A stretch of 39,780 nt of DNA, taken from positions 1 to 39,780 of the forward strand of contig NZ_AUSW01000012.1 in NCBI RefSeq assembly GCF_000471625.1, given 5' to 3'. A model generated the notes under the pieces. The model was not told the origin of the DNA and did no database searches. It worked only from the letters and a program-made list of their open reading frames with translations. Positions 30,372 through 39,780 of this stretch are shown in pieces. Position 1 is the stretch's first letter; every line of letters begins with the position of its first letter. This stretch comes from Psychrobacter aquaticus CMS 56. Its GTDB lineage: Bacteria; Pseudomonadota; Gammaproteobacteria; Pseudomonadales; Moraxellaceae. A program made the position numbers and the translations under genes.

Positions 30372-30522
30372 GTTGCTTCTCCGTTATCTTTATAATCATC
30401 TAACAGCGTACTATTGACGCGGATAAGATGAATGAAGGCAATGAATAGGGTTGAGACAAATCACTAAAAGCAGCAGCAATAAAGCAGACTGCCTTTAGTG
30501 GACAACTAAGTTAAACAACGAA

Positions 30523-33500
30523 TTAGTTGCTTTGTTTTAACTCAATATTAATACCCAGTGATTTGATTTCTTTGGTCAGTACGTTGAATGACTCAGGCAT
30601 GCCTGGGTCCATATACTGTTCACCATCAACGATGTTTTTGTACATACGGGTACGGCCTTCAACATCATCCGACTTCACAGTCAGCATCTCTTGCAGCGTA
30701 TAAGTCGCGCCATAAGCTTCTAGTGCCCATACTTCCATCTCACCGAAACGCTGACCACCAAACTGAGCTTTACCGCCCAATGGCTGTTGCGTGACCAGTG
30801 AGTAAGAACCAGTTGAACGCGCATGCATCTTGTCATCAACCAAATGGTTAAGTTTGAGCATATACATGTAGCCAACGGTGACTTGGCGGTCAAACTTCTG
30901 ACCAGTACGACCATCATACAATGTCTGCTGACCATCACGTGCCATACCAGCAAGCTCTAGTAAGTCTTTGACTTGGCTTTCTTTCGCACCATCAAACACT
31001 GCCGTACCCATTGGTACACCGCCACGTAAATTATCTGATAACGCCATGATGTCATCATCACTCAAGCTATCAAGATCGACTTGTTCGCCGCCTACTTTGT
31101 TATAGATTTTGTCTAAGAAATCACGCAACTCTTTGATCGCTGCTTGAGATTTGAGCATACCATCAATCTTCTCGCCCAAGCCTTTCGCGGCCATTCCTAA
31201 ATGCGTCTCTAGAACCTGACCGATGTTCATACGTGATGGTACACCAAGCGGGTTCAATACAATATCAACGGTATTGCCATGCTCATCATACGGCATATCT
31301 TCAACTGGCATAATGCGCGATACCACACCCTTGTTACCATGACGACCAGCCATCTTATCACCAGGCTGAATACGACGCTTAACCGCTAGATATACCTTAA
31401 CGATTTTTTGTACGCCATGTTGTAAGTCATCACCTGCCGTTAACTTGCGTTTTTTCTCAGCAAACTTCACATCGATGTCTTTTTGCTTATCAACCAAATA
31501 ATCAGCGATTTGCGTGAGACGCTCCGAGATTTCTTCTTCTACTGGCTGGATATCCAGCAAAGTCTCAAGGCTCATATCTTTCATATCAGCCAATGCCATA
31601 ACCGTACCAGCTTTTAGACCAGAACCACCACTGACTTTTTGGCCATCTAACAGCGTACCAATACGGCCACGGGCTGCATCTTCAAAGATACGTAACTCTT
31701 CTTTTAAATCTTTACGGTAGCTGTCAAGTTGTGATTTTTCAATCGCTCTTGCACGAGCGTCTTTTTCAACGCCATCGCGAGTGAAGACCTGTACATCAAT
31801 AACGGTACCTTTACTAGAAGTCGGTACACGTAGTGATGTGTCTTTCACATCAGCCGCTTTTTCACCAAAAATAGCCCGTAGCAGTTTCTCTTCTGGCGTC
31901 AGTTGCGTCTCACCTTTTGGCGTGACTTTACCAACTAGAATATCACCAGCGTCAACCTCAGCACCGATATAAACGATACCAGCTTCATCAAGACTTGATA
32001 GTGCTGCTTCGCCAACGTTTGGAATATCGGCAGTAATCTCTTCTGTACCAAGCTTGGTATCACGTGCCACACAAGTCAGTTCTTGGATATGAATCGTGGT
32101 GAAACGATCTTCTTTAACCACTTTTTCAGACAGCAAGATTGAATCTTCGAAGTTGTAACCATTCCATGGCATAAATGCAATGCGAATGTTCTGACCTAAT
32201 GCTAGCTCACCAAGATCTGTTGATGGACCATCAGCCAAGATATCACCCAAAGCGATCTCGTCACCTTGGTTAACAATGATACGTTGGTTGATACAAGTAT
32301 TTTGGTTCGAGCGTGTGTATTTGATTAAGTTATAGATATCGATACCCGCTTCACCAGCAGTCATCTCGTCTTCGTTGACACGAACCACGATACGCGATGC
32401 GTCTACATCTTCAATCACACCGCCACGCTTAGCGATCACACAAACACCAGAGTCACGAGCAACGTGACGCTCCATACCAGTACCTACTAACGGCTTATCC
32501 GCACGTAGCGTAGGAACCGCCTGACGCTGCATGTTCGAGCCCATCAAGGCACGGTTAGCATCATCATGCTCTAGGAATGGAATTAGGCCTGCTGCGACCG
32601 ATACTACCTGACTTGGTGATACATCCATATGCGTCACTTTTTCTGGTGGCATACGAACGAATTCACCATAGCTACGCACACTGACCATTTCATCAGACAA
32701 CGCGCCTTCTGCGGTTACTGGTGAATCAGCCTGTGCAATAACCGTACCTACTTCTTCAATGGCTGATAGATACTCAATAACATCTGTTACTTTACCATCA
32801 ACCACACGGCGATAAGGCGTTTCTAAGAAGCCAAAGCTGTTGGTTTTAGCAAAGGTCGCTAATGAGTTAATCAGACCAATGTTTGGACCTTCAGGAGTCT
32901 CAATCGGGCATACACGGCCATAATGGGTATCATGTACGTCACGTACTTCAAAGCCTGCACGTTCACGGGTCAGACCACCAGGTCCTAATGCTGATACACG
33001 ACGTTTATGCGTCACTTCAGATAATGGATTGTTTTGATCCATAAACTGTGACAACTGGCTTGAACCAAAGAATTCTTTAACCGCAGCAGCTACTGGCTTA
33101 GAATTAATCAAATCTTGTGGTGACAAGTTATCAGATTCCGCTGAGCTTAAACGTTCTTTAACTGCACGCTCAACACGTACTAGACCCACACGGAATTGGT
33201 TTTCTGCCATCTCGCCTACTGAACGAATACGGCGGTTACCCAAATGGTCAATATCATCAACATCGCCGCGACCATTACGAATCTCGATCAATTCTTTCAA
33301 TACATTGACGATATCATCGTTGGTCAATACACTACGTTCGCGTTGGATATCAGGATCGTCAGTATTATCAAATTCTAAACCAAGACGACGGTTGAATTTC
33401 ATACGACCGACATTTGATAAGTCATAACGGTCTGCATTAAAGAACATGCTTTCAAACAATTTTTCAGCAGTCTCAACCGTTGGTGGCTCACCTGGGCGCA

Positions 33501-34641
33501 TAACTTTATAGATTTCGATCAGTGCTTCTTCACGGCTTGAGGTACTATCAGCACGTAGCGTATCAGCAATATAACTACCTTGGTCGATATCGTTAGTGAA
33601 TAAAATACTAAATTCTTTGATAGACTCACTGGCTTCAAACGCACTGAGCTTGACCAATAATTCATGGTCAATTGGCGTGTTGGCTTTAGCGATGATTTCA
33701 TCATTAACAACGATATCTTCAGCTAAGATACGCTCGTACAAATACTCATCAGGTACTGAAATTTTCGTCATACCCGCTTCTTCGAGCTGACGAATACGGC
33801 GTGCGTTAATACGCTTGCCTTGCTCAACAATTACCTCACCTTCAGGCGATAAGATGTCAAACTGAGCCATCTCACCACGTAAGCGATCAGCAACCAGATC
33901 AATTTCAAACTGCTCTTCACCTTTATAAACGGCTACTTTATCAAAGAAAAGATCTAAGATTTCAGAAGTAGTAAGGCCTAGTGCACGTAAGATGATAGAA
34001 GCAAGTAGTTTACGACGACGGTCAATACGAGCAAATACTAAGTCTTTGGCATCAAACTCAAAGTCTAACCAAGAACCACGGTAAGGAATGATACGGGCGT
34101 TATAAAGCACTTTACCACTTGAATGCGACTTACCTTTATCATGGTCAAAGAACACACCAGGTGAACGATGTAGCTGAGATACGATAACACGCTCAGTACC
34201 GTTGATAATAAAAGTACCGTTAGCTGTCATCAAAGGCATCTCGCCCATGTAAACGCTTTGCTCACGAATATCTTTGATCGCCGCTTTGCTATCTTTATCT
34301 TTGCTGTCTTTGTCTTTGATAATCAAACGAATTTTGACACGCATCGGCGCAGCAAACGTTGAACCACGTAAGATACACTCACGCTCATCAAATTCTGGCG
34401 TACCTAAATAGTACTCAACAAATTGCAACTCAGCATTACCAGAGTGACTCTCAATTGGGAAAATAGAGGAATACGCAGCTTGCAAACCAGTATTCTCACG
34501 AGCTTTTGGCTTTTTATGCTCTTGCAAAAATTGCTCGTAAGAATCTACTTGGATAGACAGCAAATAGGGAATGTCCATCACAGTGGGCAATTCAGCAAAA
34601 CTTTTGCGAATACGCTTTTTTTCAGTATAAGAATATGCCAT
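30523..34641 (-). CDS. rpoB: RNA polymerase subunit beta
   Basis: The protein has 1372 residues (E. coli 1342). The rifampicin-pocket segment [15 protein letters not shown]...[13 protein letters not shown] is of the sensitive type, with D535, H545 and S550 at the positions of E. coli D516, H526 and S531. The C-terminal clamp ([16 protein letters not shown], then [18 protein letters not shown]) is intact. Near the N-terminus, residues 109-119 ([11 protein letters not shown]) look like a 5-residue duplication in a loop that differs in E. coli. Together with beta' it forms the catalytic core. A spacer of more than 700 bp with an attenuator separates it from rplL. Confidence 0.98.
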   Translation of the reverse strand: MAYSYTEKKRIRKSFAELPTVMDIPYLLSIQVDSYEQFLQEHKKPKARENTGLQAAYSSIFPIESHSGNAELQFVEYYLGTPEFDERECILRGSTFAAPMRVKIRLIIKDKDSKDKDSKAAIKDIREQSVYMGEMPLMTANGTFIINGTERVIVSQLHRSPGVFFDHDKGKSHSSGKVLYNARIIPYRGSWLDFEFDAKDLVFARIDRRRKLLASIILRALGLTTSEILDLFFDKVAVYKGEEQFEIDLVADRLRGEMAQFDILSPEGEVIVEQGKRINARRIRQLEEAGMTKISVPDEYLYERILAEDIVVNDEIIAKANTPIDHELLVKLSAFEASESIKEFSILFTNDIDQGSYIADTLRADSTSSREEALIEIYKVMRPGEPPTVETAEKLFESMFFNADRYDLSNVGRMKFNRRLGLEFDNTDDPDIQRERSVLTNDDIVNVLKELIEIRNGRGDVDDIDHLGNRRIRSVGEMAENQFRVGLVRVERAVKERLSSAESDNLSPQDLINSKPVAAAVKEFFGSSQLSQFMDQNNPLSEVTHKRRVSALGPGGLTRERAGFEVRDVHDTHYGRVCPIETPEGPNIGLINSLATFAKTNSFGFLETPYRRVVDGKVTDVIEYLSAIEEVGTVIAQADSPVTAEGALSDEMVSVRSYGEFVRMPPEKVTHMDVSPSQVVSVAAGLIPFLEHDDANRALMGSNMQRQAVPTLRADKPLVGTGMERHVARDSGVCVIAKRGGVIEDVDASRIVVRVNEDEMTAGEAGIDIYNLIKYTRSNQNTCINQRIIVNQGDEIALGDILADGPSTDLGELALGQNIRIAFMPWNGYNFEDSILLSEKVVKEDRFTTIHIQELTCVARDTKLGTEEITADIPNVGEAALSSLDEAGIVYIGAEVDAGDILVGKVTPKGETQLTPEEKLLRAIFGEKAADVKDTSLRVPTSSKGTVIDVQVFTRDGVEKDARARAIEKSQLDSYRKDLKEELRIFEDAARGRIGTLLDGQKVSGGSGLKAGTVMALADMKDMSLETLLDIQPVEEEISERLTQIADYLVDKQKDIDVKFAEKKRKLTAGDDLQHGVQKIVKVYLAVKRRIQPGDKMAGRHGNKGVVSRIMPVEDMPYDEHGNTVDIVLNPLGVPSRMNIGQVLETHLGMAAKGLGEKIDGMLKSQAAIKELRDFLDKIYNKVGGEQVDLDSLSDDDIMALSDNLRGGVPMGTAVFDGAKESQVKDLLELAGMARDGQQTLYDGRTGQKFDRQVTVGYMYMLKLNHLVDDKMHARSTGSYSLVTQQPLGGKAQFGGQRFGEMEVWALEAYGATYTLQEMLTVKSDDVEGRTRMYKNIVDGEQYMDPGMPESFNVLTKEIKSLGINIELKQSN

Positions 34642-35329
34642 CGAGAGTCCTTACAGTAAACGTGGAAACAAATTAAAAGCGCGGCCAGTATGCATAAATA
34701 CAATGCAAACTTAGCAACGTAAACGATAATATCAAACGGGTGTTCGGGTTTAGCTCATATCTTTTTATCAATTACTACTTTATTAAACAGTGTCTATTTA
34801 GCACACTGCACTTAATCTTATAATCAGTATCTAAGTCACTCTATATGACCACTCATACCAAGAAATTCAATATCATACAATCTATTGCCATTACGGCATA
34901 ACTCACAAATAACTTTACGGAAAAATAATTTTTAATGGAGTTTTTCCACGCTATCTGTTATCAAGCCCCATTTTGCATTTAGGCAATTTGTCATTAAAAC
35001 TCATATTGTCGCTGACATATACCGTCTACAAGACTATATGCTGACAGCAAACCATGCTAAATGGATAACCTAAGATCAGCAGCTTTTCAGAATTAATAAT
35101 AATTGGGGTAACTATAACTTCTAGAATCAGTATAAACTATAGTGTTAATGGGAAAGCATGCAGACACAAAAAAATGCCAAACATCTATAGACGTTTAGCT
35201 CATATTAACTGATTTTAAAAACTGGCATGTGTGCTTGCATGTATATCGTCTGTCCTTTTGATGGGTATCCACCGTGTTGTTGCATACGTATGTTGGCAGA
35301 CACAAAAGGTCAAGCTACGAATTATACTA
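34642..35329. other. Long rplL-rpoB spacer (untranslated rpoB leader)
   Basis: About 690 bp contain no gene-like frame. On the minus strand the part near the attenuator contains CCTTTTG and CAAAAGG, able to pair over a loop of about 50 nt. The loop contains the palindrome CATACGTATG (near 35285), and a near-palindrome AAACATCTATAGACGTTT lies near 35182. In E. coli this spacer holds an attenuator and an RNase III site; an equivalent is plausible here, and an additional promoter cannot be excluded. Confidence 0.5.
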
Positions 35330-35331
35330 AA

Positions 35332-35366
35332 AAAAAGCTGGCAATGCAAGGCATTACCAGCTTTTT
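35332..35366 (-). terminator. rplL-rpoB attenuator-type terminator
   Basis: A stem of about 15-16 bp with one mismatch or wobble (AAAAGCTGGCAATGC with GCATTACCAGCTTTT) closes a 3-nt loop and is followed by Ts on the minus strand, 18 nt after the rplL stop. Since rpoBC lie downstream in the same direction, it should be leaky, lowering rpoBC output relative to ribosomal proteins. Confidence 0.8.
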
Positions 35367-35383
35367 ATCTTACAGTATTGAAC

Positions 35384-35755
35384 TTATTTTAGTTCAACAG
35401 TTGCACCAGCTTCTTCAAGTTTCTTCTTCAACTCTTCAGCTTCAGCTTTGTTAACGCCTTCTTTGATTGGAGCTGGAGCGCTTTCAACCAAATCTTTCGC
35501 TTCTTTCAGGCCAAGACCAGTCGCTTCACGTACGGCTTTAATTACGCCAACTTTCTTCTCGCCAAAGCTGGCAAGAACTACGTCAAACTCGTCTTTTTCT
35601 TCAGCAGCAGGACCAGCAGGACCAGCAGCAGCAGGTGCAGCAGCAACGGCAGCTGTTACGCCGAATTTTTCTTCCATAGCGCTGATTAATTCAACGATAT
35701 CCATTACTGACATTTCAGCGATTGCGTTTAACACATCATCTTTAGATAGTGCCAT
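35384..35755 (-). CDS. rplL: Ribosomal protein bL12 (L7/L12)
   Basis: This 123-residue stalk protein recruits translation factors to the 50S subunit. The N-terminal dimerisation helices ([21 protein letters not shown]) lead into the Ala/Gly/Pro-rich hinge (about 36-52). The factor-binding C-terminal domain contains [20 protein letters not shown]. It follows rplJ by 126 bp and is ended by the attenuator-type hairpin. The length is usual. Confidence 0.97.
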   Translation of the reverse strand: MALSKDDVLNAIAEMSVMDIVELISAMEEKFGVTAAVAAAPAAAGPAGPAAEEKDEFDVVLASFGEKKVGVIKAVREATGLGLKEAKDLVESAPAPIKEGVNKAEAEELKKKLEEAGATVELK

Positions 35756-35881
35756 GAGAACTCTCCGTTTTCTGATAAAAATTAATTGATTTTAAAATCG
35801 CTTTGATTGCTTGCCAAGTTTTAAAATAGTCATGACAATTAAATGCAAATAGCGATGTAAAATTTACGTTAAAACAAGCAA

Positions 35882-36409
35882 TTAAGCAGCTTCTTTTGCG
35901 TCTTTGATTGCTGCAACAGTGCGAACGAACTTGCCAGGAACTGCGTTCATAGTCTGGACAAGCTTGGTCACTGGTGCGTTCATAGTAGCCATCAAGATAG
36001 AGAGTGCTTCGTCGCGAGTTGGTAGCTTCGATACGCGCTCTAGCTCTTCTGGACCATAAACAACACCACCAACTGATACCAATTTGGTCTCTAAAGCTTT
36101 GTTATCTTTGCTAAAGTCGAAAACGACTCGAGCTGCAGATCCCAAATCTTCCATAGAGAAAGCCAAAAGTAATGGACCAGTCATACGGTCTGACATGCTC
36201 TCAAACTTAGTGCCTTCAAAAGCGCGTTTTGCTAGGGTATTTTTTACCACTTTCAAAATTACGCCTTTCTCACGGGCTTGTTCGCGCAGCTTAGTAAGCT
36301 TTGCAACGCCAATACCATGATATTCGGCAGCTACTGCTGAGTAAGCATTAGCAGCAACTTCAGACACTTCAGCCACAACTTGTTGTTTTTGCTCTAGCGT
36401 TAATGCCAT
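35882..36409 (-). CDS. rplJ: Ribosomal protein uL10
   Basis: This 175-residue protein is the base of the ribosomal stalk; its C-terminal helix carries L7/L12 dimers. The N-terminal rRNA-binding part includes AAEYHGIGVAKLTKLREQ and VVKNTLAKRAFEGT. A GGAGTC ribosome site precedes the ATG. A leader of about 430 bp with an L10-type structured element lies upstream, so L10(L12)4 probably represses its own translation. The last residues (AAIKDAKEAA) are charged and helical, as expected. Confidence 0.96.
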   Translation of the reverse strand: MALTLEQKQQVVAEVSEVAANAYSAVAAEYHGIGVAKLTKLREQAREKGVILKVVKNTLAKRAFEGTKFESMSDRMTGPLLLAFSMEDLGSAARVVFDFSKDNKALETKLVSVGGVVYGPEELERVSKLPTRDEALSILMATMNAPVTKLVQTMNAVPGKFVRTVAAIKDAKEAA

Positions 36410-36539
36410 AAGTTGACTCCTTTAATCTTATCAATCAGCGCAGTATTTCAATGCTTAAAAACCTAAGTTTTCAATTATGAGACATCTGGCTTGGACTGAC
36501 TTGATACGACACGTTAGTCATAAATCATATAAAAATAAA

Positions 36540-36680
36540 ATTTACTCATAACGACTGATTACGGCACCGTTATCAGAATGACATCAAGTGATAGAATGAA
36601 CTATCGGCTCTTATCAACAACTGGGTGGGTCACCGTCTGCGTAGGACAACTAAGATTTTCATCTGTCGTCGATTAACAAA
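36540..36680 (-). ncRNA. L10 (rplJ) autoregulatory leader
   Basis: On the minus strand, CTACGCAGACGGTGACCCAC (about 36625-36645) closely matches the E. coli L10-leader segment TGCGTAGACGGTGACAG. Further 3', GGTGCCGTAATCAGTCG (about 36550-36570) matches the E. coli CACCGTAATTAAGACG. The order and direction relative to rplJ are the same. In E. coli this kink-turn structure binds the L10-L12 complex and represses rplJL translation. The boundaries given are approximate. Confidence 0.8.
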
Positions 36681-36758
36681 ACCAGCTTATTGCTATAAAA
36701 AACCATTCAACAATCGTTGTTTATACCGTTAAACCAGTTTCTACCTACGGTCTTAGAC

Positions 36759-36778
36759 AGCATAGCGTTTGCTACGCT
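36759..36778 (-). repeat. Short hairpin between rplA and L10 leader
   Basis: The minus-strand RNA reads AGCGUAGC-AAAC-GCUAUGCU, an 8-bp stem with one G-U pair and a 4-nt loop. No T-run follows, so it is not an intrinsic terminator. It could be a processing or stability element. Confidence 0.5.
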
Positions 36779-36805
36779 GACCTAATTCTTTAAAGTATTT
36801 TTTTA

Positions 36806-36834
36806 GCCTTTATTTAAAATCGTCAAATAAAGGC
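36806..36834 (-). repeat. Hairpin just after rplA
   Basis: The perfect 10-bp stem GCCTTTATTT with AAATAAAGGC has a 9-nt loop and lies 11 nt past the rplA stop. On the minus strand it is followed by TAAAAAAATA, lacking the U-tract of a terminator, so transcription probably continues into rplJ. It may protect the 3' end of the rplKA message. Confidence 0.6.
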
Positions 36835-36844
36835 ACATATTTAA

Positions 36845-37546
36845 CTATTTTGCTGTGCGATATGGAACTGGATCAATGCTTAGACCAGGACCCATCGTGC
36901 TAGACAAGGTGATTTTCTTGATGAAAGTACCTTTAGAAGTAGCAGGTTTAGCACGTTTTAGATCTGTAATTAGTGCTTCAGCATTTTGGATTACTTGCTC
37001 AGCAGTAAAACCAATTTGACCGATAGTCGTGTGAATAATACCTGCTTTGTCTACACGATACTGTGCCTGACCAGCTTTAGCGTTATTAACCGCTTCAGCA
37101 ACGTTAGGCGTAACCGTACCGACTTTAGGGTTAGGCATTAGACCACGTGGACCTAGGATAGTACCTAGTTGACCAACAACACGCATTGCATCAGGAGCAG
37201 CAATAACGACATCAAAGTCCATGTTACCGGCTTTGATTGATTCTGCTAGGTCTTCAAAACCAACGATGTCAGCACCAGCTTCTTTGGCGGCTTCAGCAGC
37301 AGCACCTTGAGCAAATACAGCAACGCGTTTGGTTTTACCAGTACCAGCAGGTAGGTTGGTAGCGCCACGAACGACTTGATCAGATTTACGTGGGTCTACA
37401 CCCAAGTTTACTGCGATGTCGATAGACTCTTTAAACTTAAGAGGTGGCAAATCATTTAGGATTTGAACCGCTTCTTCCATAGTGTATTGTTTTTCGTGCT
37501 CAATACGGCTATTGATTTCTTTTTGACGTTTGGTTAGCTTAGACAT
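36845..37546 (-). CDS. rplA: Ribosomal protein uL1
   Basis: This 233-residue protein binds the L1 stalk of 23S rRNA and, in E. coli, represses the rplKA message. Typical segments are [20 protein letters not shown], the central [19 protein letters not shown] and the C-terminal [16 protein letters not shown]. Its ATG overlaps the rplK stop as TAATG, which implies translational coupling. The length is usual (E. coli 234). Confidence 0.97.
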   Translation of the reverse strand: MSKLTKRQKEINSRIEHEKQYTMEEAVQILNDLPPLKFKESIDIAVNLGVDPRKSDQVVRGATNLPAGTGKTKRVAVFAQGAAAEAAKEAGADIVGFEDLAESIKAGNMDFDVVIAAPDAMRVVGQLGTILGPRGLMPNPKVGTVTPNVAEAVNNAKAGQAQYRVDKAGIIHTTIGQIGFTAEQVIQNAEALITDLKRAKPATSKGTFIKKITLSSTMGPGLSIDPVPYRTAK

Positions 37547-37977
37547 TATACACCCTCCACGGTAATACCCATTGAACGTGCAGTACCAGCGATGGTACGA
37601 ACAGCAGCATCAAGATCAGCAGCAGTTAAATCTGCATTTTTGGTCTTAACGATGTCTTCTAGTTGTGCACGGTCAACTTTACCGACTTTAGCGGTATTTG
37701 GTGTACCAGAACCTTTAGCAATACCAGCAGCTTTACGTAGCAAATACGCAGCTGGTGGCGATTTCATGATGAAGGTAAAAGACTTATCGCTGTATACAGT
37801 GATCTCAGTAGGAATCGGTAGACCCGGCTCTTGGTTTGAGGTCGCAGCGTTAAATTCTTTACAGAACGCCATGATGTTCACGCCTTTTTGACCCAATGCT
37901 GGACCAATCGGTGGTGAAGGATTTGCTTTGCCTGCAGGCACTTGCAGTTTGATGTAACCATCAATCTTCTTAGCCAT
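37546..37977 (-). CDS. rplK: Ribosomal protein uL11
   Basis: The 143-residue protein of the GTPase-associated centre is also needed for RelA activation in E. coli. The N-terminal domain contains [20 protein letters not shown] and [13 protein letters not shown]. The C-terminal rRNA-binding domain ends in [21 protein letters not shown] lies before the ATG. It is the first gene of the rplKA pair, 88 bp after nusG. Confidence 0.97.
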   Translation of the reverse strand: MAKKIDGYIKLQVPAGKANPSPPIGPALGQKGVNIMAFCKEFNAATSNQEPGLPIPTEITVYSDKSFTFIMKSPPAAYLLRKAAGIAKGSGTPNTAKVGKVDRAQLEDIVKTKNADLTAADLDAAVRTIAGTARSMGITVEGV

Positions 37978-38065
37978 GATTCTCTCCTAAATGGGTAATA
38001 GCGCCAAATCAGTATTAAATATAATATTGATTAACAGCTCCCCGGTTGATGAATTTTTTACTGTT

Positions 38066-38596
38066 TTAGTCTAGCTTCTCAACTTTACTAAACTCAAGCT
38101 CGACCTGAGTCGGTCGATTAAATACGTTTACAGTCAGGTGTAACTTAGATTTTTCGTAATCCACTTTCTCCACCAACCCTTTAAAGTCAGTGAATGGACC
38201 ATCGATAACCAACAACTCTTCGCCCGGCTCAAATAGCGTCTTAGGACGTGGATCAGCTTCAGTCTGGTTAAGGCGGTTTAAAATACGATCAGCTTCTACT
38301 TGTGTAATAGGTGCTGGGGTTTCAGGTGTACCACCGATAAAGCCCATGATACGGGGGCAATCTTTAACAATGTGCCAAGTATTGTCGTTCATTTCCATCT
38401 GGATCAATACGTATCCTGGAAAGAACTTACGCTCACTCTTACGTTTCTTGCCGTCTTTCATTTCAACGACTTCTTCAGTAGGCACCAATACATCACCGAA
38501 TGACTCAGCGAAGTCACTACGATTAATACGATCAGTTAAAGAACGTTGTACTTGTTTTTCATATCCTGAAAACGCTTGGACAATATACCAACGCAT
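38066..38596 (-). CDS. nusG: Transcription antitermination factor NusG
   Basis: The 176-residue protein has an N-terminal NGN domain (about 1-115: [36 protein letters not shown]) that binds RNA polymerase. Its KOW domain (about 125-176: [21 protein letters not shown]) contacts Rho or ribosomal S10. It suppresses pausing and couples transcription with translation. It lies 95 bp after secE, in the usual secE-nusG order. GGAGCG precedes the ATG. Confidence 0.97.
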   Translation of the reverse strand: MRWYIVQAFSGYEKQVQRSLTDRINRSDFAESFGDVLVPTEEVVEMKDGKKRKSERKFFPGYVLIQMEMNDNTWHIVKDCPRIMGFIGGTPETPAPITQVEADRILNRLNQTEADPRPKTLFEPGEELLVIDGPFTDFKGLVEKVDYEKSKLHLTVNVFNRPTQVELEFSKVEKLD

Positions 38597-38691
38597 ATCA
38601 CGCTCCTAATCGTTATAAGTAAAAATTTGAGTTATAATATTTAAATCGAAGCGCATCACAATATACGATGCAGCGCTTAGGGTAAAAATAT

Positions 38692-39177
38692 CTAACCAAT
38701 AAATATGCCAACAAACCAATTAAAAAAGTTATCCAATAACCAAATAAAAACCCCAACAATAGCGATCACGACAATGACTTGCCATGTGTATTGAACGGTT
38801 TCGTCTTTACTTGGCCATGTTACTCGGCGAAGCTCAACACCAGCATCTTTTAATAATATTTTAAAAGCACGGCCTTGATTCGTTAATGCTAAGCATATTA
38901 CTGCAAATACAATAAGGGCGACAATGATACCAATACGTACCCATACATCATTGGCTGGTTGCCAATAACCGGGTAAATACTGGTTGACTAAAGTCGCCCC
39001 TATCAAAAATACTGCGGCAAGTAACCACAACATCAAATCTTTTATTGAGCCAGTCTTGGCAACTTCAACAGCAGAAGTATTAACCGCTGAAATGTGCTTA
39101 TCTTTAGACAGCATCCCACCACCAACCGCCTTGGCATCAGATAACTTATTCTCGAGGTTATCTTGATTATTGCTCAT
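38692..39177 (-). CDS. secE: Protein translocase subunit SecE
   Basis: The 161-residue inner-membrane protein clamps SecY in the general secretion channel. Three membrane helices lie at about 47-64, 79-100 and 132-156. Between helices 2 and 3 is the conserved amphipathic segment GVELRRVTWPSKDETVQ, essential in the family. It is longer than E. coli SecE (127) because of a hydrophilic N-terminus of about 45 residues (SNNQDNLENKLSDAK...). It lies 51 nt after tRNA-Trp with no terminator between, so it is probably read from the tRNA promoter. Confidence 0.94.
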   Translation of the reverse strand: MSNNQDNLENKLSDAKAVGGGMLSKDKHISAVNTSAVEVAKTGSIKDLMLWLLAAVFLIGATLVNQYLPGYWQPANDVWVRIGIIVALIVFAVICLALTNQGRAFKILLKDAGVELRRVTWPSKDETVQYTWQVIVVIAIVGVFIWLLDNFFNWFVGIFIG

Positions 39178-39228
39178 AAAGAACTCGCTTCGGAGATGGT
39201 GAGGTATAACAAAGAGATGATAAAAAGA

Positions 39229-39304
39229 TGGCAGGCGATGTAGGACTCGAACCTACAACCCTCGGTTTTGGAGACCGATGCTCTACCAATTGAGCCAATC
39301 GCCT
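39229..39304 (-). tRNA. trpT: tRNA-Trp (anticodon CCA)
   Basis: The 76-nt gene includes an encoded 3' CCA. The acceptor stem AGGCGAT pairs with ATCGCCT. The D-loop has GGCTCAATTGGTAGAGC. The anticodon loop is CTCCAAA, with CCA complementary to 39269-39271. The T arm is TGTAGGTTCGAGTCCTACA. It sits between tuf and secE, as tRNA genes do in related gammaproteobacterial clusters. Confidence 0.97.
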
Positions 39305-39322
39305 ATGGGTGTAAAGGACAGC

Positions 39323-39350
39323 ATTATACAATATTTGGCATAAAATGCAA
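39323..39350 (-). promoter_or_regulatory. Sigma-70 promoter of tRNA-Trp (and secE-nusG)
   Basis: On the minus strand TTGCAT (39345-39350) and a perfect TATAAT (39323-39328) are spaced by 16 nt. Transcription would begin near 39316, about 12 nt before the mature tRNA. The discriminator GCTGTCC is fairly GC-rich, as in stringently controlled promoters. Confidence 0.75.
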
Positions 39351-39617
39351 GCCTTCAGAGATAATTTTTTATCTCGCTTTCCTCTTATTTAAGGTCGTTA
39401 CGTTTATCAGTGAGTTTTTAAATATACTAACTGTATAGGTAGGTATGTCAACTATATATACATACGACAAGAGTGAGCGCTAATATAGCAAGCTATCTAA
39501 TAGATTACAATAGAACAAGAGATAAATTCATTATCCTCACCTATAAAACTGTATAAAAATAAAAAGGGCTGTAAGTAGATAGGCGTATTTGAATTTTAGA
39601 TACACGTCCTTATTTGC
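39351..39617. other. Gap between tuf terminator and tRNA-Trp promoter
   Basis: This is an AT-rich stretch with several TATA-like runs. I see no gene, repeat or regulatory element in it that I can support. Confidence 0.4.
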
Positions 39618-39651
39618 AAAAAAAAGCCACCCTCTTAGAGGGTGGCTTTTT
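39618..39651 (-). terminator. Intrinsic terminator of tuf
   Basis: The perfect 14-bp stem AAAAAGCCACCCTC with GAGGGTGGCTTTTT closes a TTA loop, with Ts on the minus strand. It lies about 40 nt after the tuf stop and separates tuf from the tRNA-Trp unit. Confidence 0.92.
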
Positions 39652-39689
39652 CATGACTAACTGATAAGCTCATTACTGAGACTTATAGA

Positions 39690-39780
39690 TTAGTTCAATA
39701 CGTTAGCAACAACACCAGCGCCTACAGTACGGCCGCCTTCACGAATTGCGAAGCGAAGACCTTTGTCCATAGCGATTGGA
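39690..39780 (-). CDS. tuf: Elongation factor Tu, C-terminal end (partial)
   Basis: Only the last 30 codons are inside the window; the 5' part lies beyond the right edge. The visible end reads IAMDKGLRFAIREGGRTVGA then GVVANVLN and a TAA stop, the hallmark C-terminus of EF-Tu domain 3. EF-Tu carries aminoacyl-tRNA to the ribosome as a GTP complex. Its position upstream of tRNA-Trp and secE matches the tufB location in E. coli. Confidence 0.93.
   Translation of the reverse strand, partial: PIAMDKGLRFAIREGGRTVGAGVVANVLN

Noticed and set aside
35448..35789. A 113-codon plus-strand frame opposite rplL
   Set aside because: The Ala/Ser-rich translation is the reverse of the rplL hinge; rplL itself is certain.

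Overview
The window comes from a gammaproteobacterium of the Moraxellaceae, most likely Psychrobacter. This rests on three things: the block order mrcA / pilMNOPQ / aroK / aroB / SPOR protein / gltB / gltD, the type of beta and beta' RNA polymerase subunits, and a 161-bp intergenic repeat of a kind I associate with Psychrobacter. The genus is an inference from remembered family features; no search was run.

Layout. Positions 1-5300 are an accessory-looking stretch: a hemerythrin-like protein, a HAD phosphatase, two tandem 87-aa membrane paralogues, an SDR oxidoreductase and an unaccompanied PotD-like polyamine-binding lipoprotein. A FUSC-type membrane protein (5301-6512) follows. On the minus strand come gltD and gltB (glutamate synthase). 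After an approximately 0.9-kb gap there is a shikimate/cell-envelope/pilus block, also on the minus strand: a DamX-like SPOR protein, aroB, aroK and pilQ-P-O-N-M. The pilM promoter region is shared with the divergent plus-strand gene mrcA (PBP1a). A small conserved protein lies between two related repeats. From 26148 to the right edge runs the classical transcription/translation cluster, all on the minus strand. Read in its own direction it is tuf (only its 3' end is in the window), tRNA-Trp, secE, nusG, rplK, rplA, rplJ, rplL, rpoB, rpoC.

How genes work together. gltBD encode the two GOGAT subunits. aroK and aroB are early shikimate enzymes. pilMNOPQ form the alignment subcomplex and outer-membrane secretin of type IV pili, with four overlapping or near-overlapping junctions. 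The tRNA-Trp promoter probably also drives secE-nusG. A recognisable L10 leader precedes rplJ, and a terminator-like hairpin after rplL attenuates transcription into rpoBC.

Most of the window is conserved core genome. I see no CRISPR array, prophage, complete insertion sequence or defence island. The least explained items are the dispersed TATAGT-ended repeat family (two 161-bp copies, two shortened copies), the tandem two-helix membrane paralogues, the internal placement of the SPOR-like domain, an acidic insert with a CxxC in PBP1a, and the long rplL-rpoB spacer.
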